A stretch of DNA of 64,000 nt, from NCBI RefSeq assembly GCF_026162645.1, contig NZ_JAOTBE010000007.1, positions 1 through 64,000 of the forward strand, given 5' to 3'. This document shows, piece by piece, positions 55,195-64,000 of the stretch (its first letter is position 1; each line of letters begins with the position of its first letter). The notes below the pieces were generated by a model that saw only the letters and a program-made list of their open reading frames with translations, ran no database searches and was not told where the DNA came from. The DNA comes from Paracoccus rhizosphaerae (GTDB lineage Bacteria > Pseudomonadota > Alphaproteobacteria > Rhodobacterales > Rhodobacteraceae). The translations under genes were made by a program, and so were the position numbers.

Positions 55195-56592
55195 ATGGCC
55201 ACGCAGAAGATCTATGCCGGCAGCGCACTGCGCGAAACCCGCGCCCGTGCCGGCCTGACGCAGCGGCGCTTTGCCGAAACGCTCGGCGTGTCGCTGCCCT
55301 ACCTGTCGCAGATGGAAAACAACCACCGCCCGATCAGCGCCGGTGTGCTTCTGCGGCTGGCACAGGAATTCGGCATCGACCTGACCACGCTGGCCGCCGG
55401 CGACGCGGAACGCATGGTCATCGACATGCAAGAGGCACTGGCCGACCCGCTGTTCGACAGCGCACCGCCCCTTGCGGATCTGCGCCTTGCCGCGACCAAT
55501 GCGCCGGTTCTGGCGCGGGCCTTCCTGAACCTCTATCGCGCGCATCGCGAAGGTCAGGAACGGCTGGCGGCCCTCGATCAGGCCATCGGCGCCGCCGGGC
55601 AGAACAGCCTGACGACCCCGTGGGAGGAGGTCCGCGACTTCTTCCACTATTGCGACAACTACATCGATGCGGTCGACCGCGCGGCCGAGCGTTTCGCAGC
55701 CCCCGACGGCCGGCGCGGCGATCCCTGGCAGATGGCTGTTGCGGCGCTGGCGGCCAAGGGCATCCAGGTGCGGCTGACCGAACTGCCCGCCAATTCGGTT
55801 TATCGCCGCGACGGCGATCGCCTGCTGGTCAATGCCGCGGCCGAGGCGCCAACGCGCCTGTTCCAGCTGTTGCATCTCGTTGCGCTCGAGCGTCAGTCCG
55901 ACCTGCTGGACGCGACGCTGGACCTTGCGCGGTTTCGCAGCCAGACGGCGCGGGAAATCGCCCGGCTGGGGATGGCGAACTATTTTGCGGGCGCGGCCCT
56001 GATGCCCTATCGCGCCTTTCTGGCCGCCGCACACGAAGAGCGGCACGACCTGGAGCGGCTGTCGCATCTGTTCGGCGCCTCGCTGGAGCAGGTGGCCCAC
56101 CGCCTGTCGACGATGCAGCGTCCCGGCGCGAAAGGTGTGCCGTTCTTCTTCGTGCGCGTCGATCAGGCGGGCACCATCACCAAGCGGCACTCGGCCACGC
56201 GGCTGCAGTTTGCGCGGTTCGGCGGCGCCTGCCCACTGTGGAACGTCCACCAGGCATTCGAGCAGCCGGGCCGCTTCCTGCGACAGCTGGCCGAAACCCC
56301 TGACGGCGTGCGCTATCTGCTGCTGTCGCGCGACGTGTCCAAGCACGCCGGCGCCTTCAATGCGCCCGTCCGCCGCTTTGCCATTGGCTTGGGGGTCGAG
56401 GTCACGCAGGCCGAGGGCATGGTCTATGCCGACGGTCTGGACCTGACCAAGCCGAGGGCGTTCGAACCCATCGGCATCTCGTGCCGAATCTGTCCGCGCC
56501 GCGACTGCCACCAGCGGTCGGTGCCGCCGATCGACCGCGACCTGCGCATTCCGCAAGACCGGCACGGACCCCTGCCCTACGAGATCGCCTGA
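55195..56592 (+). CDS. ScfR/RamB-type short-chain fatty acid transcriptional regulator
   Basis: A 465-residue regulator. The N-terminal XRE helix-turn-helix (LRETRARAGLTQRRFAETLG, SLPYLSQMENNHRPIS) spans residues 10-65. A central IrrE/ImmA-like domain shows ARLGMANYFAGAALMPYRAF, then HEERHDLERLSHLFGASLEQ. The C-terminal DUF2083 region ends with cysteines in GISCRICPRRDCHQR. Such proteins sense acyl-CoA of propionate or acetate metabolism. GGAGG precedes ATG 55195. The mmsA operon in the same window could be a target. Confidence 0.9.
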   Translation: MATQKIYAGSALRETRARAGLTQRRFAETLGVSLPYLSQMENNHRPISAGVLLRLAQEFGIDLTTLAAGDAERMVIDMQEALADPLFDSAPPLADLRLAATNAPVLARAFLNLYRAHREGQERLAALDQAIGAAGQNSLTTPWEEVRDFFHYCDNYIDAVDRAAERFAAPDGRRGDPWQMAVAALAAKGIQVRLTELPANSVYRRDGDRLLVNAAAEAPTRLFQLLHLVALERQSDLLDATLDLARFRSQTAREIARLGMANYFAGAALMPYRAFLAAAHEERHDLERLSHLFGASLEQVAHRLSTMQRPGAKGVPFFFVRVDQAGTITKRHSATRLQFARFGGACPLWNVHQAFEQPGRFLRQLAETPDGVRYLLLSRDVSKHAGAFNAPVRRFAIGLGVEVTQAEGMVYADGLDLTKPRAFEPIGISCRICPRRDCHQRSVPPIDRDLRIPQDRHGPLPYEIA

Positions 56593-56593
56593 G

Positions 56594-56602
56594 TTATCCA
56601 CA
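56594..56602 (+). promoter_or_regulatory. isolated DnaA box
   Basis: TTATCCACA, a perfect consensus box, lies immediately after the regulator stop codon and 176 bp before the M23 peptidase gene. A single copy may be chance. Confidence 0.35.
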
Positions 56603-56777
56603 GGTTGGCCTTGCAACTTGGGCGGGAACCCGCCGACCGGGGCAAGGTTTCGCGCATCATGGCCGACGGTTTTCTTGGGCTGTTGCCATCAAGGCACAGC
56701 TGCTGTTTACCCGACCGCGAATGGAACCAATGCGCCAGCCACGACAAGGCGTGCCTTTCGGGGGACAGTGATCGACA

Positions 56778-58055
56778 ATGAAGGTGATGGATCGACTGAA
56801 CGCGTCGCTTGGGAAGTGGCTGCCAGAGCAACGGCTGTTCCTTCGGTCGGATGACACCACCCGCGTCCTGCACCTGCGCCCCCTGACCCAGCTTGCCGGG
56901 ATCAGCGGGATTACCCTCGCCTTCGGCTGGACGCTGTTTGCCAGCTCGGCCCTGATGATCGACGCCTTCGGCGCGGAAGGCACGCGGGCTCCCGCCGCGC
57001 AGGCCGGGCTGGAGCAGCGGCTGGACGAGCTTCAGGCCGAACGCGACGCCCGCGCCGCCGAGGCACTTGCCGCGCAGGCTCGCTTTGCCACGGCGCTGGA
57101 CCAGGTTTCCCAGATGCAGACGCAGCTCCTCGCCTCCGAGGAGAAGCGCCGCGAGATGGAAGCGGGTCTTGGTGCCGTACGCTCGACCCTGACGGCGGCG
57201 CTGGCGGAACGCGATGCGCATCAGGCCCAGGTCGCCGACGATGCAGGCCCAGACCGCAGCAAGGAAGTCACCGTCGCCCTGGACATCCTGGCCGAAGAGC
57301 TTCGCCAGACCGCCGACCAGCGCGCCCTGGCCCGGCAGGAAGCCGACGAGGCCCGGCTGGCCGCCCAGGAACTGACTGTCGAGCGCGACCAGATCCTGGC
57401 CCGCAACGACGAGATCCTGACCCAGCTGGAAGACGCGGTGACCATCTCGACCGAGCCGCTGGACGACGTCTTCCGCTCGGTCGGGATGAACCCCGACGAG
57501 GTTCTGGCGACCATCCGCGAAGGCTATTCCGGTCAAGGCGGTCCGTTGACGCCGCTGTCCTATTCGACGCGGGGCAACGCGGCGCTCAGCCAGAACGAGA
57601 CCAAGGCCCGGCAGATCATCGTGACGCTGGACCAGATGAACACCTATCGCATCGCCATCGAGAAGCTGCCGCTGGCGATGCCGGTCGAACAGGCGTTCCG
57701 CTATACTTCGGGCTTTGGTCGCCGTTGGGGCCGCATGCACGAGGGCGTGGACATGGCCGGCCCCGTCGGCACGCCGATCCACGCCACCGGCGACGGCGTG
57801 GTGACCTATGCCGGCCGCCAGGGTGCCTATGGGAACCTCATCAAGATCGAACACGAGCTGGGGACCGAGACGCGCTATGGCCACCTCAGCCGGATCGGCG
57901 TCAAAGTCGGTCAAAGGGTGTCGCAAGGCGAGCTGATCGGTGCTATGGGCAATACCGGACGCTCGACCGGGCCGCACCTGCATTACGAGGTGCGGATGAA
58001 CGGTCGGGCCGTGGACCCGATGAGCTTCATCAAGGCAGCAGAAAATGTTCAGTAA
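56778..58055 (+). CDS. M23-family peptidoglycan endopeptidase
   Basis: A 425-residue membrane-anchored hydrolase. One transmembrane helix lies near 42-62 (GISGITLAFGWTLFASSALM). About 140 residues of coiled coil follow, then the LytM/M23 domain with zinc ligands in MHEGVDMAGPVG and GPHLHYEVRMNG. Residue pattern suggests an active enzyme that trims peptidoglycan crosslinks. It overlaps the bactofilin gene by 11 bp, the usual M23-bactofilin cell-shape module. Confidence 0.93.
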   Translation: MKVMDRLNASLGKWLPEQRLFLRSDDTTRVLHLRPLTQLAGISGITLAFGWTLFASSALMIDAFGAEGTRAPAAQAGLEQRLDELQAERDARAAEALAAQARFATALDQVSQMQTQLLASEEKRREMEAGLGAVRSTLTAALAERDAHQAQVADDAGPDRSKEVTVALDILAEELRQTADQRALARQEADEARLAAQELTVERDQILARNDEILTQLEDAVTISTEPLDDVFRSVGMNPDEVLATIREGYSGQGGPLTPLSYSTRGNAALSQNETKARQIIVTLDQMNTYRIAIEKLPLAMPVEQAFRYTSGFGRRWGRMHEGVDMAGPVGTPIHATGDGVVTYAGRQGAYGNLIKIEHELGTETRYGHLSRIGVKVGQRVSQGELIGAMGNTGRSTGPHLHYEVRMNGRAVDPMSFIKAAENVQ

Positions 58056-58533
58056 GACCCGCGTGACCGAGAATCGCCCCGCCTCTCCGGCCCCCGCCGG
58101 CCCCGCACCCGAAGCCGCACCTGCCACTCCCGAACGCAATCCCGACGCCTCCGCCCCATCGACGCCGCGCCCGCGAACGGCGCCGTCGGTCATGTCGCCG
58201 GACCTGACGGTCGTCGGCAACATCAAGACGCAGGGCGACATCCAGGTCGAAGGCACCGTCGAGGGTGACATCCGCGCCCACCAGCTGACCATCGGCGAGA
58301 CGGCGACCATCAAGGGCGAGATCGTCGGCGACGACGTGATCGTCCATGGCCGCGTCGTCGGCCGCGTCCGCGGGCTGAAGGTCCGCCTGACCGCCACGGC
58401 CCGGGTCGAGGGCGACATCATCCACAAGACCATTGCCATTGAATCCGGCGCGCATTTCGAAGGCTCGGTCCAGCGGCAGGAAGACCCACTGAACAACGGC
58501 GGCACGAAGAAACTGGCCCCCCCGGCCGAGTGA
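58045..58533 (+). CDS. bactofilin
   Basis: A 162-residue polymer-forming cytoskeletal protein. The central beta-helix (DUF583) with repeated Gly/Val turns spans about 50-140 (LTVVGNIKTQGDIQVEGTVE, GDDVIVHGRVVGRVRGLKVR). A Pro/Ala-rich N-terminus and short polar tail are disordered. Overlap with the M23 gene implies the scaffold localises that peptidase. Confidence 0.95.
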   Translation: MFSKTRVTENRPASPAPAGPAPEAAPATPERNPDASAPSTPRPRTAPSVMSPDLTVVGNIKTQGDIQVEGTVEGDIRAHQLTIGETATIKGEIVGDDVIVHGRVVGRVRGLKVRLTATARVEGDIIHKTIAIESGAHFEGSVQRQEDPLNNGGTKKLAPPAE

Positions 58534-58975
58534 TCGGCCTCGGCGGTCGAGAAAGACCGCCCCCTTGATCATCGTCATGCTCTGCCTGATGTTGGCGCCG
58601 TCGCTCGATAAGCGGCGGCGTGTCCGCCTTGACCGAGACGTGAAAGGCGGACTCTGATTCTGGCCGTGCGAGAGGCGTCCCGCAGGAATACCTGTCCCAC
58701 GGACAATGGACTGCGGCGGGTCCAAAAGCCGAACGACGATGCGGGAGTCTTGGACGATGCCTTGGCCTGGGCCTGGGCCAGGATCAGTCAGCGGGCAATC
58801 ATCTCAGGATCGACGCGAGCCTCCAGCGCAGCCGCTGCGGTCTCGGGTTCATCTGACGAGCAGACCTGCGCACTCCTCCGGACCATCATAGGCGCGGATG
58901 AACGGGAACTGCTGTCCCGCCTGGGATCACAGAAGGTGCCGACAGCGGCCCGTGCAGTTCCGGCGCCACGCCCCC
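58534..58975. other. intergenic region without a supported gene
   Basis: About 440 bp between bactofilin and coaD. A 117-codon frame (58666-59019) exists but runs into the convergent coaD gene, is of low complexity and resembles nothing. I see no RNA gene or clear terminator. It may be decayed coding DNA. Confidence 0.45.
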
Positions 58976-59467
58976 CTAGCCATAGCGGCGCAGCAGCGCG
59001 TCGGCGACCGGGGGGCTGACGAATTTCGACACGTCACCGCCAAGCCGAGCGATCTCCTTGACCAGCTTCGAGGCGATTGCCTGCCGCCGGGCGTCCGCCA
59101 TCAGGAACACGGTCTCGATGCTGCTGTCCAGGGCGCGGTTCATTCCGACCATCTGGAACTCGTATTCGAAATCGGCGACGGCGCGCAGGCCGCGCACGAT
59201 CACCCTGGCGCCCACGTCGCGGGCACAGTCGATCAGCAGGTTCTCGAACGGATGGACCAGAATCTCGCCGCCGGTCTTCAGCGCGATGGCGTCGCATTCA
59301 GCCTGGACCATCGCCACCCGCTCCTCCAGCGGGAACAGCGGGCTCTTGTCGCGATTGATGGCGACCCCGATCACCAGCCGGTCGACCAGCGCCATGGCGC
59401 GCTGAATGATGTCGATATGACCCAGGGTGATCGGGTCGAACGTGCCGGGATAGAGGCCGATGCGCAT
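58976..59467 (-). CDS. coaD: phosphopantetheine adenylyltransferase
   Basis: The 163-residue enzyme makes dephospho-CoA from phosphopantetheine and ATP. YPGTFDPITLGHIDII holds the T/HxGH nucleotide motif near 10-18, and VIVRGLRAVADFEYEFQM lies near 88. The length is normal. It is transcribed toward the bactofilin gene. Confidence 0.97.
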   Translation of the reverse strand: MRIGLYPGTFDPITLGHIDIIQRAMALVDRLVIGVAINRDKSPLFPLEERVAMVQAECDAIALKTGGEILVHPFENLLIDCARDVGARVIVRGLRAVADFEYEFQMVGMNRALDSSIETVFLMADARRQAIASKLVKEIARLGGDVSKFVSPPVADALLRRYG

Positions 59468-59554
59468 AAGATCGCGTCCTGTGTCAGGGTCCGGGCCTCA
59501 GGCAAAACCGATTTGCCAACCGATTGCAAGGAAGCGATCGTGCGCGACCGGACG

Positions 59555-60016
59555 TCATGCGCCCATGATCATGCCGGTCAGGGCCTCCTTTTCGGCGGCA
59601 AGCTCTTTCAGGCGGCCGCTGACCGCGTCGCCGATCGAGATGACGCCCAGCATCCGCCCGCCTTCGTCCACCACCGGCATGTGGCGGAACCGGCCGTTGG
59701 TCATCCGTTCAAGGACGGTCAGCGCATCCTCGGCGACGGTGCAGGTCTGCACCTCGCGGGTCATGAACTCGCTGATAGGGCGCGACAGGACCCCGGGTCC
59801 GTGCTGCCCCAGCTGGCGCACGATGTCGCGTTCCGACAGGATGCCCATCGGCGTTTCGCCGTCCGTCGAGACCACGACCGCGCCAATACGCTTTTCGGCC
59901 AGCAGTTGCGCGGCCTCGGCCAGGGAGGCGTCGGGACCGATGGTCAGGATCGTGGCGGATTCGATCCACGGCTTGGCGGAATCCGACTTCATCGACAGCA
60001 ACTGTTTGACCAACAT
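59555..60016 (-). CDS. CBS-domain protein
   Basis: A 153-residue protein consisting of two CBS motifs (TILTIGPDASLAEAAQLLAE, IGAVVVSTDGETPMGILSER; CTVAEDALTVLERMTNGRFR, HMPVVDEGGRMLGVISIGDA). These bind adenine nucleotides and sense energy state. No catalytic domain is attached, so it acts as a separate regulator. ATG 60016 has AGGGG upstream. Confidence 0.92.
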   Translation of the reverse strand: MLVKQLLSMKSDSAKPWIESATILTIGPDASLAEAAQLLAEKRIGAVVVSTDGETPMGILSERDIVRQLGQHGPGVLSRPISEFMTREVQTCTVAEDALTVLERMTNGRFRHMPVVDEGGRMLGVISIGDAVSGRLKELAAEKEALTGMIMGA

Positions 60017-60089
60017 GGCGAGGTCCCCTTCCCTGACGGCTTCTGTGGCTTCATCTTTTGGCCCGAATCGCGATCCGTCAAGTGCCACC

Positions 60090-60989
60090 CTAGTCGGGGG
60101 TGGGCAGCTGCCCCTCCAGCCGGTGGATTTCGGCGCGCACGCCCTGCGCCAGAGCTTCGGCCAGCAGCGTCAATCGGCGGGACCCGCGGTCGTCGGCATG
60201 TCGGATCAACCAGAAGCTGCGCGTCAAGGAAATACTGTCGGTCAGCACCCGCGTCACGCCCGGTGCAAAGGGCAACGCGAAGTCGTGCACGATCCCGACG
60301 CCCGCACCTGCGCGCAGCGCCTGCATCTGCACCGCCACCGAGTTCGAGCTGATCTGCGCCGTCTCGACCCCGGTGGCGGAGAGATAGTCCAGTTCGCGAT
60401 CGAAGATCATGTCGGGGATATAGCTGATCATCCGGTGATCCTTCAGCGCCTGCAGGCTTGTCAGCGGCGGATGCTCGGCCAGATAGTCGCGGTGCGCGGC
60501 CAGGTGCAGCCGGTAATCCGCCAGCCGCTGCACCGTCAGCCGCCCCGCGTCCGGCGGCGACACGGCAATGGCCATGTCGGCCTCTCGCCGGGTCAGGTTG
60601 ACGACGCGCGGCAGGGCGACGATCTGCACCTCCAGCCCCGGATGCGCCTTGCACAGATCGCGCGCCACCTGCGGCAGCAGATAGTTGGCGCAGCCGTCCG
60701 GCGCCCCGATCCGCAACTGCCCGGTGATGCCGGCCTCGACGCGGACAGCCTCGGATGCGGCGGCGGCTGCCTGCTCGGCCGCCTCGGCGGGTGGGATCAG
60801 GCGCGCTCCTTCGGCGGTCAGCTGGTACCCCTGCGGCGTCTTCAGGAACAGGGCGGCCCCCACCGCCCCCTCAAGCCGCGCGATGCGCCGGCCGACGGTC
60901 GAGGCGTCCAGCCCCAGCCGCCGACCCGCGCCAGACAGGCTTTCCGTCCGCGCGACGGCCAGGAAGATGCGCAGGTCGTCCCAATCCAT
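60090..60989 (-). CDS. LysR-family transcriptional regulator
   Basis: A 299-residue regulator. The N-terminal winged helix is MDWDDLRIFLAVARTESLSG, then LGLDASTVGRRIARLE; the effector domain follows from about 90. It is divergent from mmsA with about 100 bp between, the usual arrangement for a LysR protein controlling its neighbour, so valine or methylmalonate semialdehyde metabolites are plausible effectors. ATG 60989 has an AAGGA site. Confidence 0.92.
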   Translation of the reverse strand: MDWDDLRIFLAVARTESLSGAGRRLGLDASTVGRRIARLEGAVGAALFLKTPQGYQLTAEGARLIPPAEAAEQAAAAASEAVRVEAGITGQLRIGAPDGCANYLLPQVARDLCKAHPGLEVQIVALPRVVNLTRREADMAIAVSPPDAGRLTVQRLADYRLHLAAHRDYLAEHPPLTSLQALKDHRMISYIPDMIFDRELDYLSATGVETAQISSNSVAVQMQALRAGAGVGIVHDFALPFAPGVTRVLTDSISLTRSFWLIRHADDRGSRRLTLLAEALAQGVRAEIHRLEGQLPTPD

Positions 60990-60999
60990 CCCGACATCC

Positions 61000-61026
61000 T
61001 TTGCGTTTTTGCAAAACCCTTTTGCC
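61000..61026. promoter_or_regulatory. candidate operator between LysR gene and mmsA
   Basis: TTTGC (61000), the palindrome TTTTGCAAAA (61007-61016) and TTTTGCC (61020) cluster in the divergent intergenic region. They resemble the TTTGCAA sites at 55153-55180. They could bind the LysR protein or the ScfR-type regulator. Confidence 0.45.
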
Positions 61027-61089
61027 ACCCTGCGTCTTTATCCGGCGATATCGCAAGGCTAACTTGCCGCTCAAACAGGAGGATGACGA

Positions 61090-62589
61090 ATGAAAGAGAT
61101 TCATCACTGGATCGACGGCAAGGAATACCAAGGCACGTCCGGCCGCTTCTCGGACGTGTTCAACCCCGCCACCGGCGAGGTTCAGGCGCGCCTGTCGCTG
61201 GCCACCAAGGCCGAGCTTGACCACGCGGTCGAACGCGCCGCCGAAGCTCAGGTCAAGTGGGGCCTGACCAACCCGCAGCGCCGCGCCCGCGTGATGATGG
61301 AGTTCGTGCGCCTCATCAACCGCGACATGGACAAGATGGCCGAGGTTCTGTCCAGCGAACACGGCAAGACCTTCCCCGACGCCAAGGGCGACATCCAGCG
61401 CGGGCTGGAGGTCATCGAGTTCTGCATCGGTGCGCCCCACTTGCTGAAGGGCGAATTCACCGACAGCGCCGGCCCCGGCATCGACATGTATTCGATGCGC
61501 CAGCCGCTCGGCGTCGTGGCGGGCATCACGCCCTTCAACTTCCCAGCGATGATCCCGCTGTGGAAGATGGGCCCGGCCCTGGCTGCAGGCAACGCGATGA
61601 TCCTGAAGCCGTCCGAGCGCGACCCGTCGGTGCCCCTGATGCTGGCGAAGCTGCTGCAAGAGGCGGGCCTGCCCGACGGCGTGCTGCAGGTCGTGAACGG
61701 CGACAAGGAAACCGTCGATGCGATCCTGGACAGCCAGATTATCCAGGCCGTGGGCTTCGTCGGCTCGACCCCCATCGCGCAGTACATCTATGAACGCGCC
61801 GCCCAGACCGGCAAGCGCGCGCAATGCTTCGGCGGCGCCAAGAACCATATGATCATCATGCCCGACGCCGACCTCGACCAGGCCGCCGACGCGCTGGTTG
61901 GTGCGGGCTATGGCGCGGCAGGCGAACGCTGCATGGCGATCTCGGTCGCGGTTCCCGTGGGCGACAAGACCGCCGATGCGCTGATCGAGCGCCTCGTGCC
62001 GCGGATCGAGAAGCTGAAGGTAGGCCCCTATACCGCCGGCAACGACGTGGACTATGGCCCGGTCGTCACCAAGGCCGCGAAGGAGAACATCCTGCGCCTG
62101 GTGCAGTCGGGCGTCGACCAAGGCGCAGAACTGGTCGTCGACGGCCGCGACTTCAACCTGCAGGGATACGAGAACGGCTTCTTCGTCGGCCCCCACCTCT
62201 TCGACCGTGTCACGCCCGACATGGACATCTACAAGCAAGAGATCTTCGGCCCCGTCCTGTCCACCGTCCGCGCCGGCAGCTATGAAGAGGCAATCAAGCT
62301 GGCCATGGACCACGAATACGGCAACGGCACGGCGATCTATACCCGCGACGGCGACACCGCCCGTGACTTTGCCAGCCGCATCAACATCGGCATGGTCGGC
62401 GTCAACGTGCCGATCCCGGTTCCACTCGCCTACCACACCTTCGGCGGCTGGAAGAAATCGGGCTTCGGCGACCTGAACCAGCACGGACCGGACGCGTTCC
62501 GCTTCTATACGCGCACCAAGACCGTGACCGCGCGCTGGCCCTCGGGCATCAAGGAAGGCGGAGAGTTCAACTTCAAGGCAATGGACTGA
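61090..62589 (+). CDS. mmsA: CoA-acylating methylmalonate-semialdehyde dehydrogenase
   Basis: The 499-residue NAD-dependent aldehyde dehydrogenase converts methylmalonate semialdehyde to propionyl-CoA in valine degradation. It starts [20 protein letters not shown], has [20 protein letters not shown] near 150 and the catalytic Cys in [12 protein letters not shown] near 282, with the MMSDH ending [21 protein letters not shown] precedes ATG 61090. Context with a LysR regulator and an acyl-CoA dehydrogenase supports valine catabolism. Confidence 0.96.
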   Translation: MKEIHHWIDGKEYQGTSGRFSDVFNPATGEVQARLSLATKAELDHAVERAAEAQVKWGLTNPQRRARVMMEFVRLINRDMDKMAEVLSSEHGKTFPDAKGDIQRGLEVIEFCIGAPHLLKGEFTDSAGPGIDMYSMRQPLGVVAGITPFNFPAMIPLWKMGPALAAGNAMILKPSERDPSVPLMLAKLLQEAGLPDGVLQVVNGDKETVDAILDSQIIQAVGFVGSTPIAQYIYERAAQTGKRAQCFGGAKNHMIIMPDADLDQAADALVGAGYGAAGERCMAISVAVPVGDKTADALIERLVPRIEKLKVGPYTAGNDVDYGPVVTKAAKENILRLVQSGVDQGAELVVDGRDFNLQGYENGFFVGPHLFDRVTPDMDIYKQEIFGPVLSTVRAGSYEEAIKLAMDHEYGNGTAIYTRDGDTARDFASRINIGMVGVNVPIPVPLAYHTFGGWKKSGFGDLNQHGPDAFRFYTRTKTVTARWPSGIKEGGEFNFKAMD

Positions 62590-62612
62590 TCCGTCGTCCG
62601 TGCGACACTGGC

Positions 62613-62656
62613 CCGGGGGTCCGGGGGGCTCTCCCCCCGGCATCCGCGGGACGCAA
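62613..62656 (-). repeat. interspersed hairpin repeat, copy C
   Basis: Read on the minus strand it begins GTTGCGTCCCGCGG and has a CCGGGGGG/CCCCCCGG hairpin and GGACCCCCG, as in the other two copies. It lies between mmsA and the ligase gene and probably terminates or attenuates transcription. Confidence 0.65.
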
Positions 62657-62689
62657 CAGCGCCCGTTCAGGTCTTTCCAAGGGACCGCC

Positions 62690-63820
62690 ATGAGCACAGA
62701 GCCTGACTTCACCCTGGGCATCGAGGAGGAATACCTCCTCGTCGATGCCGAGACCTGCGATCTTGCCACAGCGCCCAAGGCGCTGATGGATGCCTGCAAG
62801 GCCGATCTGGGCGACCAGGTCAGCCCCGAGTTCCTGCGCTGCCAGATCGAGATCGGCACGCCTGTCTCCGCCGACATCCGGCAGGCCCGCGACCACCTGC
62901 GCCACCTGCGCACCACCGTCGCCCGGCACGCGGCCGATCACGGGCTGGCGCCGATCTCGGCGTCCTGCCACCCCTTCGCCGACTGGCGCGACCAGGACCA
63001 TACCGACAAGGACCGCTACAACCAGTTGTCGCGCGACATGGGTGGCGTGGCGCGGCGTATGCTGATCTGCGGGATGCATGTCCATATCGGCATCCCCGAT
63101 CCCTCGCAGCGCATCGACCTGATGGGGCAGCTGAGCTATTTCCTGCCGCATCTGCTGGCGCTTTCGGCCTCCAGCCCCTTCTGGCTGGGGCAGGACACGG
63201 GGCTGGCCTCCTACCGCACGACGGTCTTCGGTGACATGCCCCGCACGGGCCTGCCGCCCGCCTTCGGAAGCTGGCCTGAATACGAACGCTCGATCACCGC
63301 CCTGACCGATCTGGGCATCATCGAGGACAGTTCGAAGATCTGGTGGGACCTACGCCCATCCTCCAAGTTCCCGACGCTGGAAACCCGGATCTGCGACGCC
63401 TGCCCCCGCGCCGACGACGCCGTGACCTTGGCCGCATTGATCCAGGCGACGCTGCGGATGCTCTGGCGCCTGTCGCGCCGGAACCAGCGCTGGCGGCAAT
63501 ACGACGCCTTCCTGATCGGCGAAAACCGCTGGCGCGCCGCCCGCTATGGCATGGCCGAGGGGCTGATCGACTTCGGTGCCGGCGCCGTCCTGCCCTTCGA
63601 CCGCATCGCCGAGGACTGGCTGGCGCTGATCGCCGAGGATGCCGACGCGCTGGACAGCCAGCCCGCCGTTGCCCGCCTGCGCGACATGGTGGCGCGCGGC
63701 ACCTCGGCAGATGCCCAACGCGCCGTGGCCGCCCGCGCCCGCGCCGCCGGCGCGACCGAGGACGAGGCCCTTCGCGCCGTGACCCGCCACCTGATCGAGG
63801 AGTTTCGCCAAGATCTTTGA
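62690..63820 (+). CDS. carboxylate-amine ligase, YbdK / GCS2 family
   Basis: A 376-residue glutamate-cysteine ligase-like protein. [13 protein letters not shown] near 8-20 and [11 protein letters not shown] near 126 are the GCS2 hallmarks, with ATP-site residues in [20 protein letters not shown]. coli YbdK shows weak glutamate-cysteine ligase activity; the real substrate is unknown. ATG 62690 follows an AAGGGAC site. Function relative to mmsA is unclear. Confidence 0.93.
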   Translation: MSTEPDFTLGIEEEYLLVDAETCDLATAPKALMDACKADLGDQVSPEFLRCQIEIGTPVSADIRQARDHLRHLRTTVARHAADHGLAPISASCHPFADWRDQDHTDKDRYNQLSRDMGGVARRMLICGMHVHIGIPDPSQRIDLMGQLSYFLPHLLALSASSPFWLGQDTGLASYRTTVFGDMPRTGLPPAFGSWPEYERSITALTDLGIIEDSSKIWWDLRPSSKFPTLETRICDACPRADDAVTLAALIQATLRMLWRLSRRNQRWRQYDAFLIGENRWRAARYGMAEGLIDFGAGAVLPFDRIAEDWLALIAEDADALDSQPAVARLRDMVARGTSADAQRAVAARARAAGATEDEALRAVTRHLIEEFRQDL

Positions 63821-63901
63821 CGGTGCAGCTTGCAATACTGCTGCAACATCTGCCAATTAAACAACCGTTCAATTCACGCAAATCCGGGGAGGGGATGACG
63901 C

Positions 63902-64000
63902 ATGGATTTCGCACTGACCGAGGAACAGCAGGCCATCTTCGACATGGCCCGCGATTTCGGCCAAGCCCGCATCGCGCCCCATGCGCGAACGTGGGAAGCC
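63902..64000 (+). CDS. acyl-CoA dehydrogenase, N-terminal fragment
   Basis: The first 33 residues (MDFALTEEQQAIFDMARDFG, then QARIAPHARTW) match the N-terminal helical domain of FAD-dependent acyl-CoA dehydrogenases. The window ends here. GGGGAGGGG precedes ATG 63902. Near mmsA it is likely an isobutyryl-CoA dehydrogenase of valine breakdown; that is inference. Confidence 0.85.
   Translation, partial: MDFALTEEQQAIFDMARDFGQARIAPHARTWEA

Noticed and set aside
55132-56616. 494-codon minus-strand frame
   Set aside because: Antisense shadow of the ScfR-type regulator with no family features.
58666-59019. 117-codon plus-strand frame
   Set aside because: Low complexity, no convincing ribosome site and overlaps the 3' end of coaD.
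60871-62916. 681-codon minus-strand frame
   Set aside because: Antisense to mmsA and the ligase gene, His/Val-rich without motifs.

Overview
The window looks like a chromosomal segment of a Rhodobacterales alphaproteobacterium, most likely Paracoccus or a close relative. GC content is high. The phaZ/phaC/phaP/phaR block has the arrangement known from Paracoccus and Rhodobacter. Ordinary housekeeping genes fill the right-hand 39 kb (thrS, rpsD, hisC-tyrC, purB, gap, pyrC-pyrE, dnaB, coaD, mmsA). This assignment comes from gene content and protein character, not from a database search.

Positions 766-24738 form an integrative element of about 24 kb in the 3' end of a tRNA-Ser(GGA) gene. The last 14 bp of the tRNA (24725-24738) recur at 766-779, next to a P4-type tyrosine integrase (923-2119). 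Similar ~50-bp sequences carrying paired GGGGGAA motifs lie about 100 bp inside both ends and look like integrase arm-type sites. The left third is a satellite- or phage-like core: integrase, unknown protein, AlpA-type regulator, a DnaB-family helicase, a winged-helix replication initiator with iteron-like repeats inside its gene, and an XRE regulator. No capsid, tail, terminase or conjugation genes are present. A wrecked large serine recombinase and its partner gene (6868-7660) record an older element.

The middle (7796-20855) is a defence cargo. An orphan Phd-type antitoxin precedes hsdM-hsdS-ptuA-ptuB-hsdR, a type I restriction-modification operon with a Septu-like ATPase/HNH pair between hsdS and hsdR. 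A GIY-YIG/DUF4357 nuclease and an McrBC pair whose McrB has an EVE-like N-terminus follow. All five genes from hsdM to hsdR overlap their neighbours, so they are probably co-expressed. The right end holds a complete IS66-family element (21030-23493) with a perfect 8-bp target duplication, and a two-helix membrane protein of unknown function.

Right of the tRNA the order is: PHB metabolism with two CTGCN3GCAG sites before phaP; a flavin-binding-like protein and a hydrolase; thrS; a cold-shock protein; a DsbA-like protein; an MFS transporter; rpsD; hisC-tyrC; a ChaC-like protein; a MotA/MotB-like pair with a very long coiled coil; SMR and BrkB membrane proteins; purB; an orphan FliG-like protein; a small membrane ORF and gap; a frameshifted short-chain dehydrogenase; pyrC-pyrE; chromosomal dnaB preceded by DnaA boxes; a DUF486 gene with an early stop; a second MFS transporter; an ScfR/RamB-type regulator; an M23 peptidase-bactofilin pair; coaD; a CBS protein; and a LysR-mmsA region running into a carboxylate-amine ligase and the start of an acyl-CoA dehydrogenase.

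The most interesting part is the element: a self-replicating, satellite-like island with layered anti-phage systems, notably Septu nested inside a type I restriction operon.
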